DNA of 64,000 nt, taken from NCBI RefSeq assembly GCF_902167145.1, contig NC_050102.1, positions 5,952,850 to 6,016,849 on the forward strand, read 5' to 3'. Made by a program: the position numbers and the translations under genes. The notes beneath the pieces were generated by a model, which worked only from the letters and a program-made list of their open reading frames with translations, did no database searches and was not told where the DNA came from. Shown here piece after piece: positions 1 to 11,935 of this stretch. Numbering within the stretch: position 1 is the stretch's first letter; each line of letters starts with the position of its first letter. The stretch is from Zea mays (taxonomy: Eukaryota > Streptophyta > Magnoliopsida > Poales > Poaceae).

Positions 1-647
1 GGCACATACATGGTTCGCATTCGGTTTACCTTCAAAACCGGGTGTGACAGGTCAGGACTGACTTTTATAGGCCCGAGAAAATGCCTTGGAAAACCAAAGG
101 TCTCACAGTAAAACGTCACATCCCAACGGTCATATTTCAACTCCCCTAGGACCACTTCAACATGACAAGGGCAGCGTTCAACCCCCATCTCCCGAAAAAA
201 GACATTGGGACCAGCTCACCAAGTTGAACCGGCACCTCGGGGGCTAGTGTTGGACCGAAGGTCGACCGCCCCATCGATCGTACTAATCCAACCACAATCA
301 AACAGGTTTTGGTGCATGTACAAGAAGCGAAGAGTACTGCGCCTGGTACCGGCATCGAGGTCTTCGACTGGGACTCTTGGAGGGGATGGAGCGAAGGGCC
401 ACACTACTCGGGGGGGGGGGGGGGGGGGGGGGGGCTCGCTGCAGCCTCGCAGATGCGCCCCCGATGAATCGGACTCTTCCACTCAGCAAAATAGTCCCGA
501 CTTCGTAGAGTGAAAGGCGCATCGCACTACGCGCGTTCTATGGTGGGTTTTAAGCTACGTCATGTCACCTTCTGGGACTATTTGTAAGCCCATCTTTGGG
601 GTAGGTTCCGTAGTATGTCTACTCTGATTATACCTCATGCCACTTTA
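1..647. other. Left flank, possible retroelement remnant
   Basis: No supported gene. A purine-rich polypurine-tract-like stretch (235-247) followed by TGTTGG at 248 resembles the junction between the internal region and 3' LTR of Tat-lineage gypsy elements, but no matching LTR end was found. A run of 25 G residues lies at 410-434. Short reading frames here are low-complexity and unsupported. The TTA at 645-647 is the target duplication of the Harbinger element that follows. Confidence 0.3.
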
Positions 648-662
648 GGCCATGTTCGGTTA
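648..662 (+). repeat. Harbinger left terminal inverted repeat
   Basis: This 15-bp end pairs with the inverted copy at 42951-42965 (12 of 15 identical) and directly follows the TTA target duplication. Confidence 0.75.
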
Positions 663-2188
663 GTGAGGTATTGGCCGGGATCATGGCCCAATCCACGTGG
701 ATAACCCCGGGCTAGAAAGTTTCCCAGCCCACAATAGAGTTGTGTTCAGTTAGCCCACCAGGAATTCTTCCCCAAATTTTTCTTAGTCAATTTCTCCGAG
801 TCTGGCCCAGGATTTCACCCACGCCGCAGCGGCGTGGAACATTTCGACGTGGAGGCACGAGCACGAGGAGGGCAACACCTAGGTCTTGTGAGGTGAGGCT
901 GGCGGTGGCACGCTAAGCTACAGCAGCAGGCGCACAACAATGGCAGCCTGGATCATGTAGAGGTGCACAATAAGGCTGGTTTCTCACCGGTAAGCACGTC
1001 CTCCTCTTCCTTTCATCGTCGATGGCATCAACAATGTCAAGTAGGAGGATATAGATCAGTGATTTTAGTTTCTTCCTGGATCAGCAGTTATAGTATCTAG
1101 ATCAGCGATGTCAAGTAGGTTACGCGTCAATGATTTTAGTTTCTCCCTAGATCGAACTTGGAAGGTGGATCTGGATCGAACTTGGAATTAGTAGACGGCA
1201 CAGCTAAGTCTCGATTTTACCAGGCTCCTGTTTATACTTGGAAGTAGTCTGAATGATAAATACATGCATGATGTGATGATTATAGTGTATTAGAATTGTG
1301 TTATATATTCCTAGAATTGAACGTTGGGTTTCAGGCGTTGTTTCTGGCTTTTGGGCGCTCACAACTGACAAAAAACCTGAATTATAATACATCCATATAT
1401 TTTGGATGTACATATGTTAAATACGAGGAACCTGAACTATAATCATGTATTTTGGATGCACATAATACGAGGGATCATGCCTCGTGTATCAGTTGAAATA
1501 ATAAATTGTTAAAAGATTATTTCTAGTAACGATTATATTAGTATCATGACAGGTTTTTGATTGGAGTAGTTCTGCTCTGCTCCTACAAGGCCCCTTTTAA
1601 GAAAAGCTAGTGAATTTAAGCTTGTATTTCAGAGATCAGTTTTATGACTGTTCCTGTCTGCTTATTAGACATCAACGACGGAGTAGAAACTATCCTAGCT
1701 AGCTAGTATGTCTTTCGGTGATGCTAGTTTGGATCATGTCTTTGTTCATCTGGTGAAAGTGATTGCAGACTGTGCTGCTAGCATTTTTTCCATTTATCCT
1801 ATAATCTATAGAATTTCACGTGTTATTATGGGGTTAAAAATGTACTTGTCTATATGTATACCTTTAAAAAAATTTAAACATTTTTTAACCCCGCAATGTT
1901 TCAGTTTAGAGTACATATATTTACTTGTACTTGTCTATATGTATTTCTAACAAAACCTATTATATTCCTAGATTATCCCTGCACTAGTTCGAGTTGGAGA
2001 AGACGAACTTCCACCGTCTTGGGACCCTATATCCTCTCCTCTAGGTACTTGTTATATTCTAAATGTTCTTTATTACACCATGTTCTATTTTTGTTGGTGT
2101 TTATTTTATGTCATGAATTTTGTTTTAGTTAGCAATGTATGTGGCACTAAGAGATCACCTTAGATAGAGGAGAGATGATGATGATGAC
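663..2188 (+). other. Harbinger 5' non-coding region
   Basis: About 1.5 kb between the left terminal repeat and the transposase gene. It is AT-rich after about 1000 and has no protein-like reading frame. A short ATG repeat at about 2175-2191 immediately precedes the chosen transposase start. It presumably contains the promoter and leader, but no individual element could be supported. Confidence 0.5.
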
Positions 2189-3039
2189 ATGATGTTGTTT
2201 TTTCTCCCTATGCTACATATATTGGGTTCTAGTTCAAACATAGTAAGGGAAAAGAAGCGAAGGCATACATCAAAGTTAAGTGGCGAAGAACATGTTCAGG
2301 AGTTCAAGGTCATTTGAAGAACTGTTGGGTAGCGTTCAGGATGGAGCCTGAAATTTTCAAATCCTTGGCAAGTTATCTTAGAAGGGAGGGGTTGGTCCGT
2401 GATACAAGGATTAAGGTCGAGGAAAAGTTAGCATTCTTCTTATACATGCTCAGCCATAGTGCCTCATTTGAAGACCTAATAGAAGAATTTGGGCATAGTG
2501 GTGATACATATTGTCGGGGACCGTAATTAGGGGTACCCCCAAGACTCCTAATCTCAGCTGGTAACCCCCATCAGCACAAAGCTGCAAAGGCCTGATGGGC
2601 GCAATTCCGGTCAAGGCTCCGTCCACTCAAGGGACACGATCTCGCCTCGCCCGAGCCAAGCCTCGGGCAGGAACGGTAGACCAAGGCAGATTCACGCCTC
2701 GCCCGAGGGTCTCCTCAAGCAACGGGCGCACCTTCGACTCGCCCGAGGCCCAGCTCGGGCAGGCTTCACAGAGAAGCAACCTTGGCCAGATCGCCACACC
2801 AACCGACCGTATCGCAGGAGCATTTAATGCAAGGATCGCCTGACACCTTGTCCTGACGCACGCTCTCTAGTCGACAAGGCCAAAGTGACCGCAGTCACTT
2901 CGCCCCTCCACTGACTGACCTTACAGGAAAACAGCGCCGCCTGCGCTGCTCTGACTGCTGTGCCACCTGCCAGGGTGAGGCTGATAGCAGCCAAGTCCAG
3001 CCTCGGGCGCCATAGGAAGCTCCGCCTCGCCCGACCCTA

Positions 3040-3440
3040 GGGCTCGGACTCAACCTCGACTCCAGAAGACGGTCTCCGCCTCGCCCAACCCCAGGGCTCG
3101 GACTCAACCTCGACTCCGGAAGACGGTCTCCGCCTCGCCCGACCCCCGGGCTCGGACTCAACCTCGACTCCGGAACACGGTCTCCGCCTCACCCAACCCC
3201 AGGGCTCGGACTCAACCTCGACTCCGGAAGACGGTCTTCGCCTCGCCCGACCCCCGGGCTCGGACTCAACCTCGACTCCGGAAGACGGTCTCCGCCTCGC
3301 CCGACCCCAGGGCTCGGACTCAACCTCGACTCCGGAAGACGGTCTCCGCCTCGCCCGACCCCCGGCTCGGACTCAACCAAGACTCCGGAAGACGGTCTCC
3401 GCCTCGCCCGACCCCCGGGCTTGGACTCAGCCTCGACCTC
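3040..3440 (+). repeat. About 53-bp tandem repeat inside the A LTR, seven units
   Basis: Units contain CTCGGACTCAACCTCGACTC then GGAAGACGGTCTCCGCCTCG and a CCCGACCCC linker. About seven units are visible here and seven in the mate LTR (about 14690-15075). Confidence 0.85.
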
Positions 3441-3847
3441 GGAGGAGCCACCGCCTCGCCCGACCTTGGGCTCGGATCGACCATGTCGCAGGGGGTACAT
3501 CATTACCCTACCCCTAGATAGCTCAGGCTACGGGGAACAAGACCAGCGTCCCATCTGGCTCGCCCCGGTAAAACAAGTAATGATGGCACCCCGCGTGCTC
3601 CATGACGACGGCGGTTCTCAGCCCCCTATGGAAGCAAGGATACGTCAGCAAGGATCCGACAGCCCCGACAGCTGTACTTCTACAGGGCTCAAGCGCTCCT
3701 CTGACGGCCACGACGCCACATGAACAGGGCTCCAACACCTCTCCGACAGCCATGTCGGCATGTACATGGGGCTCTGGTTCCCCTCTGCTAGACACGTTAG
3801 CACACTGCTACACCCCCCGTTGTACACCTGGACCCTCTCCTTATGTC

Positions 3848-3854
3848 TATAAAA
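3848..3854 (+). promoter_or_regulatory. TATA box of the A 5' LTR
   Basis: TATAAAA about 260 bp before the LTR end; the same motif is at 15487-15493 in the 3' LTR. This is the expected core promoter of the element. Confidence 0.6.
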
Positions 3855-4117
3855 GGAAGGTCCAGGGCCCTCGTATAGAAAAAGGTGGCCGCGCGGGAGG
3901 ACGGGCTGACGCACAGGCTCTCTCACTCCTCCCTCGCGAACGCTTGTAACACCCTACTGCAAGCGCATCCGCCCTGGGCGCAGGACAACACGAGGTCGCG
4001 GTTCCCCTTACTGTTTTCCCCCCTTGTGTTCCGTCTCGCGTCGACCCATCTGGGCTGGGACACGCAGCGACAATTTACTCATCGGTCCAGGGACCCCCCG
4101 GGGTCGAAACGCCAACA

Positions 4118-4137
4118 GTTGGCGCGCCAGGTAGGGA
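4118..4137 (+). other. Element A primer-binding site
   Basis: Directly after the LTR comes TTGGCGCGCCAGGTAGGG, the position where the tRNA primer anneals. Element B carries the same motif after its own left LTR, supporting a shared lineage. I do not assign the tRNA. Confidence 0.7.
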
Positions 4138-4177
4138 CCTGCTGCGTGTTGATGAACAGCTTCTCGTCAAGCTCCAA

Positions 4178-7100
4178 ATGGGTAGCCTCCAGCAACCTCT
4201 CCAACCCGAGATGATTCTCCGTTTCGGGAGTCTTGAGTTTATGTCCCTCGACAGCATCTACGACATGATACTCCTTCCTTCGCCGCGCGACAACGAGAAT
4301 GGCGGCCGTCAGCCCGCCCGCCGGCGGCGGAATCGACGACATCTTTCCCGCGTGATGGAAGAACAGCATCCGGGTCTGTCCCGTCACCTTCCCCATCGAC
4401 GGAGGAGGCGGGGCAACCATGGCCATGCAGGAGGCAGCGCCTCGTTGGCTGTCGAGCGAGTCGACGGTGCCGGCGCCCCAGCCGGGGACACGTCGGGCGT
4501 TGACCTCGCGTTTGAGACAAAGACGAGCGTTGTTTCCCCGCAACACGCCAACCCCAAGCAGACGGACGATGCCAGCACGCTCGTGAAGGACTTGCTGGGC
4601 GTTAGCCTCGTACCTGAGATAACGGTGCAGTCCGTCCCCGACGCGACTTCGTCAGCATCCGTCGATCAAGAGGTACCGTCTATTTCCCATCCTGTGCCTT
4701 TTAGATTCAGCTTCGACCCACCAAGCAACCCCGCTTCGGTGGACGCTTTCATAAAGGCATATCCAAACCTTCCGGGGTACCATATGTGGTCAACCTGCGA
4801 CAGATTGACGGCCGTCTCGACCTACGGGCCCCTGGGTTCCGAGGAAGACGACGAGCCCGACTCTGGTTGGGATTTCTCCGGGCTCGATAACCCTAGTGCC
4901 ATGCGGGACTTCATGACCGCATGCGACTACTGCCTCTCCGATTGCTCCGATGGTAGCCACAGCCTCGGTGACGAGGACTGTGGCCCAAGTCGCGAATGTT
5001 TCCACGTCGATCTAGGGGGTCTCGACGAAGGCAACCACCTTGGTATGCCGGAGAACGACAATCCCCTAGGCCTGCGCCTCGCGTTGACATCCTTCGGGAG
5101 CTAGCTGTGGTCCCAGTCCCTGCGGGGGGTCAGGACGCACAGCTCGAGCAAATCCGCGAGATGCAGGCCAGGCTTGACGAGGAAGCAGGGAAACTTGTGC
5201 AGCTCCGGCAGAACATCGGGCAGGAGTGGGCAGGCCGAGCACCAGCCGGAGAAGCACGTCATCTGGCCCAGGACGTCCAGCACCGCATCGCCGACGATGC
5301 CAGGGCAAGGCTGCCCCTGGCTTCCAGTGGGGTCGGCCAGAACCTAGCTGCAGCAGCAATACTACTCCGAGCGATGCCGGAACCATCCACCACCGAGGGG
5401 CGGCGTATCCAGGGAGAGCTCAAGAATCTCCTGGAGGATGCCGCGGTCCGACGGGCCAAATGCTCTATCTCCCAAAGGCAGGCATACCCCCCGGAGCATC
5501 GCGCCATGACTTCCCGATTCATGCGGGAAGCCTTGGTCCACACCGGGCGCACGCGGGACACAGAGCCTACGGCCCCGGGTCGCCTCGGCAACGAGCACCA
5601 CCGCCGCGACCGTCGAGCCTACCTCGACGAGAAGGTGCGCCGAGGCTACCACCCCAGGCGTGGGGGATGCTATGACAACGAGGACGATCGGAGCCCTTCG
5701 CCCGAACCACCCGGTCCGCAAGCTTTCAGCCGGGCCATACGACGGGCGCCGTTCCCGACCCGGTTCCGAATCCCGACTACCATCACCAAGTACTCGGGGG
5801 AGACAAGGCCGAAACTGTGTCTCGCGGACTACCGGCTGGCCTGCCAGCTAGGTGGAATGGATGATGACAACCTCATCATCCGCAACCTCCCCCTGTTCCT
5901 CTCCGACGCCGCCCGAGCCTGGCTGGAGCATCTGCCTCCTGCACAGATCTCCAACTGGGACGACCAGGTCAAAGTCTTCGCCGGCAACTTCCAGGGCACA
6001 TACGTGCGCCCTGGGAACTCCTGGGATCTCCGAAGCTGCCGCCAGCAGCCGGGATAATCCCTGCAGGACTACATCCGGCGATTTTCGAAGCAGTGCACCG
6101 AGCTGCCCAACATCACCGACTCAGATGTCATGGCGCGTTCCTCGCCGGCACCACTTGCCGCGACCTAGTGAGCAAGCTGGGTCGCAAGACTCCCACCAGG
6201 GCAAGCGAGCTGATGGACATCGCCACCAAGTTCGCCTCTGGTCAGGAGGCGGTCGAAGCCATCTTCCGGAAGGACAAGCAGCCTCAGGGGCGCCAGCCGG
6301 AAGACATCCTCGAGGCGTCCGCTCAACGCGGCACGAAGAAGAAGGGCAAGAAGAAGTCGCAAGCGAAACGCGACGCCGCCGACGCAGACCTTGTCGCCGC
6401 CGCCGAGCACAGGAACCCTCGAAAGCCTCCCGGAGGCGCCAACCTGTTCGACAAGATGCTCAAGGAGTCGTGCCCCTATCATCAGGGTCCCGTCAAGCAC
6501 ACCCTTGAGGAGTGTGTCATGCTTCAGCGTTACTTCCACAAGGCCGGGCCCCCGGCGGAAGGTGGCAGAGCCCCCGACAACGACAAGAAGGAGGGTCACA
6601 AGGCAGAGGAGTTCCCTGAGGTCCACGACTGCTTCATGATCTACGGTGGGCAAGTGGCGAACGCCTCGGCTCGGCACCGCAAGCAAGAGCGCTGGGAGGT
6701 CTATTCGGTGAAGGTGGCGGCGCCAGTCTACCTAGACTGGTCCGACAAGCCCATCACCTTCGAACAAGGCGACCACCCCGACCGCGTGCCGAGCCCGGGG
6801 AAGTACCTGCTCGTTGTTGATCCCGTCGTCGGCAACGTCAAGCTTACTAAGGTCCTCATGGATGGAGGCAGCAGCCTCAACATCATCTACGTCGACACCC
6901 TCGGGCTCTTGCAGATCGATCTGTCCTCGATCCGGGCTGGTGCGGCGCCCTTTCATGGGATCATTCCTGGGAAGCGTGTCCAGCCCCTTGGACAACTCGA
7001 TTTGCCCGTCTGCTTCGGTACTCCCTCCAACTTCCGAAAGGAAACCCTCACGTTCGAGGTGGTCGGGTTCCGAGGAACCTACCACGCAGTGCTGGGGAGA

Positions 7101-7421
7101 CCATGCTATGCCAAGTTCATGGCCGTCCCCAACTACACCTACCTCAAGCTCAAGATACCGGGCCCCAACGGGGTCATCACCGTCGGCCCCACGTACCAAC
7201 ACACGTACGAATGCGACGTGGAGCATGTGGAGTACGCCGAGGCCCTCGCCGAATCCGAGGCCCTCATCGCCGACCTGGAGAGTCTCCCCAAGGAGGTGCC
7301 AGATGCGAAGCGCCACGCCGGCAACTTCGAACCAGCAGAGGCGGTTAAGTCCGTCCCTCTCGACCCTAGCAACGACACCTCCAAGCAGATCTGGATCGGC
7401 TCCAAGCTCGACCCCAAATAG
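4178..7421 (+). pseudogene. Element A gag and aspartic protease, broken
   Basis: The first frame (4178-5104) is a charged leader. After a frameshift near 5070-5100 the gag proper continues to 6057, with a coiled-coil-like segment around 5150-5230 and the capsid motif AARAWLEHLPP around 5910-5940. A TAA at 6055-6057 and a further frameshift near 6125 interrupt it. The last frame (6093-7421) contains the rest of gag, a Lys-rich stretch, then the retroviral-type aspartic protease with VLMDGGSSLNIIY (Asp-Gly-Gly-Ser in place of the more common D-T/S-G, frequent in Tat elements) and a later VLGRP block. A TAG at 7419-7421 separates it from the polymerase, which stays in the same frame. Gag would form the virus-like particle; protease would cut the polyprotein. 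Confidence 0.85.
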
Positions 7422-9477
7422 GAAGCAATGCTCGTCGACTTTCTCCGCGCAAGCGCCGAGGTTTTTGCGTGGAGTCCCTTGGACATGCCTGGCATACCGA
7501 GGGATGTCACCGAGCACTCGCTGGATATCCGAGCTGGAGCCCGACCAGTGAAGCAGCCTCTGCGCCGATTCGACGAAGAAAAGCGCAGAGCCATAGGCGA
7601 GGAGATCCACAAGCTGATGGCTGTCGGGTTCATCAAAGAGGTATTCCATCCCGAGTGGCTAGCCAACCTTGTGCTTGTTAAAAAGAAAGGTGGGAAATGG
7701 CGGATGTGTGTAGACTACACTGGTCTAAACAAAGCATGTCCAAAAGTTCCCTACCCCCTGCCTCGCATCAATCAAATCGTGGATTCCACTGCTGGGTGCG
7801 AAACCCTGTCGTTCCTCGATGCCTACTCAGGGTATCACCAAATCAGGATGAAAGAGTCTGACCAGCTCGCGACTTCTTTCATCACACCTTTTGGCATGTA
7901 CTTCTACATTACTATGCCATTTGGTTTGAGGAATGCGGGTGCGACATACCAAAGGTGCATGAACCACGTGTTCGAACAGCACATTGGCTGAACGGTCAAG
8001 GCTTACGTCGATGACATCATAGTCAAGACGAGGAAAGCCTCCGACCTCCTCTCTGACCTTGAAACGACATTCAAGTGTCTCAAGGCGAAAGGCGTAAAAC
8101 TCAATCCCAAGAAGTGTGTCTTCGGAGTCCCCCGAGGCATGCTCCTGGGGTTCATCGTCTCCAAGCGGGGCATCGAGGCCAACCCGGAGAAAATCACGGC
8201 CATCACCAACATGGGGCCCATCAAGGACTTGAAATTAAGGAGTACAGAGGGTCATGGGATGCCTTGCGGCTCTGAGCCGCTTCATCTCGTGCCTCGGCGA
8301 AAGAGGCATACCCCTGTACCGCCTCTTGAGGAAGACCGAGCGCTTCACTTGGACCCCCGAGGCCGAGGAAGCCCTCAGGAACCTAAAGGCGCTCCTTACA
8401 AGTACGCCCATCTTGGTGCCCCCCGTGGCCGGAGAAGCCCTCTTGATCTACGACGCCGCTACCACTCAGGTGGTCAGCGCCGCGATCGTGGTCGAGAGAC
8501 GAGAAGAAGGGCACGCATTGCCCGTCCAGAGGCCGGTCTACTTCGTCAGTGAGGTACTGTCCGAAACCAAAATCCGCTACCCGCAAATTCAGAAGCTGCT
8601 GTACGCGGTAATTCTGATGCGGCGAAAGTTGCGACACTACTTCGAGTCTCATCCGGTGACTGTGGTGTCATCCTTCCCCCTAGGGGAGATCATCCAGTGC
8701 CGAGAGGCCTCGGGTAGGATTGCAAAGTGGGCAGTGGAGATCATGGGCGAGACAATCTCGTTCGCCCCTCGGAAGGCCATCAAGTCCCAAGTCTTAGCGG
8801 ACTTTGTGGCTGAATGGGTCGACACCCAGCTTCCAGCAGCTCCGATCCAACCGGAACTCTGGACCATGTATTTCGATGGGTCGTTGATGAAAACAGGAGC
8901 GGGCGCGGGCCTGCTCTTCATCTCACCCCTCGGGAAGCACCTCCGCTACGTGTTGCGCCTCCATTTCCCGGCGTCCAACAACGTGGCCGAGTACGAGGCT
9001 CTGGTTAATGGGTTGCGCGTCGCCATCAAGCTAGGGGTCCGGCGCCTCGACGCTCGTGGCGACTCGCAGCTTGTCATCGACCAAGTCATGAAGAACTCCC
9101 ATTGCTGCGACCCGAAGATGGAAGCCTACTGCGACGAGGTTCGGCGCCTGGAGGACAAGTTCTACGGGCTTGAGCTCAACCACATCGCTCGACGATATAA
9201 CGAGACTGCAGACGAGCTGGCTAAGATAGCCTCGGGGCGGACAACGGTTCCTCCGGACATCTTCTCCCGAGACCTACATCAACCCTCCATCAAGACCGAC
9301 GACATGCCCGAGCCCGAGAAGGCCTCGGCTTTGCCCGAGGCGCCCTCGGCTCAGCCCGAGGCACCCTCAGCTCAGCCCGAGGCAGCCTCGGCCCCGCCCA
9401 AGGCACCCTCGGCCCCCGAGGGTGAGGCACTGCGCGTCGAGGAAGAGCGGAATGGGGTCACGCCTAATCGAAACTGA
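7422..9477 (+). pseudogene. Element A reverse transcriptase and RNase H, broken
   Basis: Conserved RT blocks appear in order: LVKKKGGKWRMCVDYTGLN, SFLDAYSGYHQI, FITPFGMYFYITMPFGLRNA and the catalytic YVDD just after a TGA at 7989-7991. A frameshift lies near 8235, after which the thumb and connection region (from about 8254), a first RNase H-like part and then a second RNase H follow. The latter shows [23 protein letters not shown] and a final [14 protein letters not shown], that is D-E-D plus a terminal motif. The tail after about 9310 is a repeated Pro-Ser-Ala-Glu linker with four to five related units. The enzyme would copy element RNA to DNA in the cytoplasm. This copy cannot be translated in one piece. 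Confidence 0.9.
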
Positions 9478-10707
9478 CAGACCCCATACCTGCAATATCT
9501 TCATTGAGGAGAGCTACCCCTCGACAGAGCCGAAGCTCGGCGACTGGCGCGGCGCGTCAAGTCGTTCGTCTTGCTGGGTGACGGAAAGGAGCTCTACCAC
9601 CACAGCCCCTCAGGAATCCTCCAGCGATGCATATCCAAAGCCGAAGGACAGGAGCTATTGCGAGAAATACACTCAGGGGCTTGCGGTCACCACGCAGCAC
9701 CTCGGGCCCTCGTTGGAAACGCCTTCCGACAGGGTTTCTACTGGCCAACCGCGATGGCCGACGCCACTAGGATTGTACACACCTGCCAAGGGTGTCAATT
9801 CTATGCAAGGCAGACGCACCTGCCCGCTCAGGCCTTGCATACAATACCCATCACCTGACCGTTTGCTGTGTGGGTCTGGACCTCGTTGGTCCCTTGCAGA
9901 AGGCACACGGGGGCTTCACGCACCTGCTAGTCGCCATCGACAAATTCTCCAAGTGGATCGAGGTCCGACCCCTAAACAGCATCAGGTCCAAACAGGCGAT
10001 GGCGTTCTTCACCAACATCATCCATCGCTTCGGGGTCCCGAACTCACCGACAACGGCACCCAGTTCACTGGCAGGAAGTTCCTGGACTTCTGCGAGGACC
10101 ACCACATCCGGGTGGATTGGGCCGCGGTAGCTCACCCCATGACGAATGGGCAAGTAGAGCGTGCCAACGGCATGATTCTGCAAGGACTCAAGCCGAGGAT
10201 CTACAATGACCTCAACAAGTTCGACAGGCGATGGATGAAGGAACTCCCCTCGGTGGTCTGGAGTCTGAGGACGACGCCAAGCCGAGCCACGGGTTTCACG
10301 CCGTTCTTTCTAGTCTATGGGGCCGAGGCTATCTTGCCCACAGACTTAGAATACGGTTCCCCGAGGACAAGAGCGTACGACGACCGAAGCAACCGGACCA
10401 GCCGAGAAGACTCACTGGACCAGCTGGAGGAGGCTCGAGACATGGCCCTACTACACTCGGCAAGGTATCAGCAGTCTCTACGACGCTACCACGCCCGAGG
10501 GTTCGGTCCCGAGACCTCTAGGTGGGCGACTTGGTGCTTTGGCTACGGCAAGATGCCCGAGGGCGCCACAAGCTCACGCCTCCCTGGGAAGGGCTGTTCA
10601 TCATCGCCAAGATTCTGAAGCCCGGAACATACAAGCTGGCCAACAGTCAAGGCGAGGTCTGCAGCAACGCTTGGAACATCCGACAGCTACGTCGCTTCTA
10701 CCCTTAA
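9478..10707 (+). pseudogene. Element A integrase, broken
   Basis: The zinc-binding HHCC region is at about 9670-9800 (HSGACGHH..CQGCQF). The catalytic core follows with Asp in GLDLVGP (about 9880), Asp in TDNGTQF (about 10050) and Glu in NGQVERANG (about 10150), then a C-terminal segment ending at 10707 with WNIRQLRRFYP. A TGA at 9856-9858 and frame changes near 9860, 10040 and 10510 break the frame. No chromodomain is present, as expected for the Tat lineage. The protein would insert element cDNA into the genome. Confidence 0.88.
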
Positions 10708-10910
10708 GATGTTCTCAAGTCGTTCATATACCTCGTTCACATACACAAACAAAGTCTAACCATCAAGGAAGGGTCAACCTTGCCTCGGCAAAGCCCGACC
10801 CTCCCTCGGGGGCTAGAAGGGGGGAACCCCCTCTACGTCAAAATTTTCCTCGGAAAAAGTCTTCCTGCCATAACATCTTTCGTGCTCTAGTGGAATCCTG
10901 AAAACGACGG

Positions 10911-11935
10911 AGTACACGTAAGCGGCAAGGCCGACCGAGCCGAGGGACTCCTATGCCTCCGGGATACGGATACCTCACTCATCACCTTCTGCGATAAGTA
11001 ACTCATGCTCGGATAAGCGATTCCGCTGTCTGAAAAAGTCTTAGCGCTCAAAATTTTTTTGGCCGAAACGATTTTTCGTGCCATCTCGACTATATCGATA
11101 ACAGAATCCTATGGACGAGTAAGAGTACACGTAAGCGGCAAGGCCGACCGAGCCAAGGGACTCCTATGCCTCTGGGATATGGATACCTCACTCATCACCT
11201 TCTGCGATAAGTAACTCTCGCTCGGATAAACGATTCTATTACCGACGAACAAGTCCTGATACTCGAAACAAGGGGAAAAGAAACGCAGCTTTACAACACG
11301 ACGATGATATGTTTGGGCCTCGGCGGCCGCAAAAAACATACGCACACTATAGACAAACTGTTCCTGCAGGATCAGACGTCAGTAGGGGGAGCAACAGCAA
11401 CCCCGGCATCAACTCCACCTTCGGCGGAATCCGGCTCGGCCTCGGTCGGCGTCACGACGAAGGATCTCCACCTCGAAGGAAGATGTCAGCACGGCGCCTG
11501 GGCCATCATCGCCAGGGTCTCCTCCAGGAACCCGACCCAAGCAGACGGCCGGACCGGCCGCTCCGTAGCCTCAGCCAGCTGTCCCCCGAGGACACCGGCC
11601 CGGCTCATGGCCTCGGCAGCCCGACTCCAGGGTTGGTCCCGCTAGTGGACAACCTGGCCAGGTTCCAGCCGCCGCTGCTACGCCTCCTCGGCCTGGGAAG
11701 TCCCCTACTCCTGGGCCGATGGAGTTTCTTCTCCAGCCGACTCCGCCTCTGTCTGTGTTGACACCGCTGCCTCCGGCTTTGGCTCATCACAGAGCAGCCG
11801 AGGGTTCCTTCACTGAGCAAGAGAAGCCTTGAGCGGCAAGGCCGACTGAGCCGAGGGACTCCTACGCCTCTGGGATACGGATACCTCACTCGTCACCTTC
11901 CGCACAGGGCAACTCACACTTGGTTAAGCGGTCCA
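10911..11935 (+). repeat. Three dispersed direct repeats of about 110 bp
   Basis: Each copy contains AGCGGCAAGGCCGAC, then GGGACTCCTA and GGATACCTCACTC, and ends near a GGATAA/GGTTAA motif. Copies lie at 10911-11030, 11123-11237 and 11832-11935; the third is more diverged. Confidence 0.8.

Larger units (their letters stand above)
2512..4117 (+). repeat. Element A 5' LTR
   Basis: Begins TGTCGGGGACC, ends GCCAACA (the mate ends GCCGACA). It has a TATA box (TATAAAA, 3848-3854) in the 3' half, as expected for U3/R, and a minisatellite at about 3040-3440. Minus-strand reading frames across the minisatellite are products of the repeat, not genes. Confidence 0.9.

Noticed and set aside
3040..3440. 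Regular repeat array that might look like a CRISPR
   Set aside because: It is a GC-rich minisatellite without unique spacers, lies inside a plant LTR and is duplicated in the mate LTR.
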